Below are positions 63,959 to 64,000 of a stretch of 64,000 bases of DNA, piece after piece (position 1 is the first letter of the stretch; every line of letters begins with the position of its first letter). Location of the stretch: positions 1,003,253 to 1,067,252 of the forward strand of contig CAWAMR010000003.1 in assembly GCA_963783095.1 (NCBI GenBank), in the 5' to 3' direction. A model generated the notes under the pieces. The model ran no database searches, was not told the origin of the DNA, and was given only the letters and a program-made list of their open reading frames with translations. The DNA is from CAWAMR01 sp963783095. Lineage in GTDB: Bacteria > Planctomycetota > Planctomycetia > Gemmatales > Gemmataceae. The translations under genes were made by a program, and so were the position numbers.

Positions 63959-64000
63959 CGAGGACGACGGGACTCGAAACCGCAACCACCGGATCGACAG
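63959..64000 (-). tRNA. tRNA-Asp(GUC), 3' half (runs off window), attachment site
   Basis: On the minus strand from 64000: anticodon loop CTGTCGA with anticodon GTC, 3' anticodon stem TCCGG, variable loop TGGTT, T-arm GCGGT-TTCGAGT-CCCGT, acceptor CGTCCTC and discriminator G at 63959; CCA is not encoded. The T-stem has a T53-C61 mismatch, which is unusual for a working tRNA and may mark a crossover copy left by integration. The 5' half is outside the window. tRNA-Asp next to an integrase is a typical att site. Confidence 0.7.

Overview
The window looks like a chromosome segment of a planctomycete of the Gemmata group (Gemmataceae/Gemmatales). The evidence is three ECF sigma factor genes, each next to a Hanks-type Ser/Thr kinase gene; a kinase fused to WD40 repeats; a TIGR02996-type N-terminus in front of short leucine-rich-like repeats; GYF_2 domains; and a fragment of a giant Thr/Ser-rich repeat surface protein. 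The species cannot be named from this sequence. Most of the window is a mosaic of mobile-element pieces, many of them broken by single-base frameshifts, with a few intact cargo operons between them.

Layout. 1-822 (minus): ECF sigma factor and the start of its kinase. 1184-5555: remnant of a phage-like element (split terminase, split ParB-HTH/DNA methyltransferase, C-terminal half of a tyrosine integrase, 3' part of a tRNA-Val-like gene that looks like an attachment site, a small HTH protein). 5491-9743: hypothetical membrane proteins, a folded three-way-junction leader and a strong hairpin. 9840-12280: second element remnant (excisionase-like HTH, broken RepA-like ATPase, Cro/CI-type regulator, N-terminal half of an integrase) fused to a truncated Ig-like adhesin (to about 15500). 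15736-16530: ParB-like protein.

17512-27039 (plus) is the most interesting part: an apparently co-oriented operon encoding an ECF sigma factor, a kinase with a GYF_2 domain and a membrane anchor, a zinc-ribbon P-loop GTPase, a GAP1-like GTPase-associated membrane protein, a helical C-tail-anchored protein (one frameshift), a GYF_2-anchored trypsin-like protease and a GYF_2-anchored coiled-coil protein. I read it as an NTP-dependent signalling or conflict (possibly defence) system with a protease effector, related to the GTPase/GAP1 systems but with kinase and GYF_2 wiring.

28370-38688 (minus): a conjugative-element module with a very large, decayed N6-methylase/SNF2-helicase gene, several small accessory genes, a DUF433/PIN-like toxin-antitoxin type pair, and two copies of a covarying structured RNA placed just upstream of start codons. 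39257-45160: intact P4-type integrase, AlpA-like regulator, HTH regulator and hypothetical membrane proteins. 45533-64000: integrative conjugative or mobilisable element with a MobF (TrwC-like) relaxase, two VirD4/TraG-type coupling proteins, ParB, SprT-like protein, many small membrane proteins, two excisionase-like HTH proteins and an intact tyrosine integrase next to the 3' half of tRNA-Asp at the right edge. It carries a third sigma/kinase module (WD40 kinase) and a TIGR02996 repeat protein as apparent cargo. No VirB4/VirB6-B10 mating-pair genes are seen in the window.

In the annotation, genes broken by frameshifts are given as one feature spanning all pieces. Whether these breaks are real decay or sequencing errors cannot be decided from the sequence alone; they are concentrated in the mobile modules but also hit one gene of the signalling operon.
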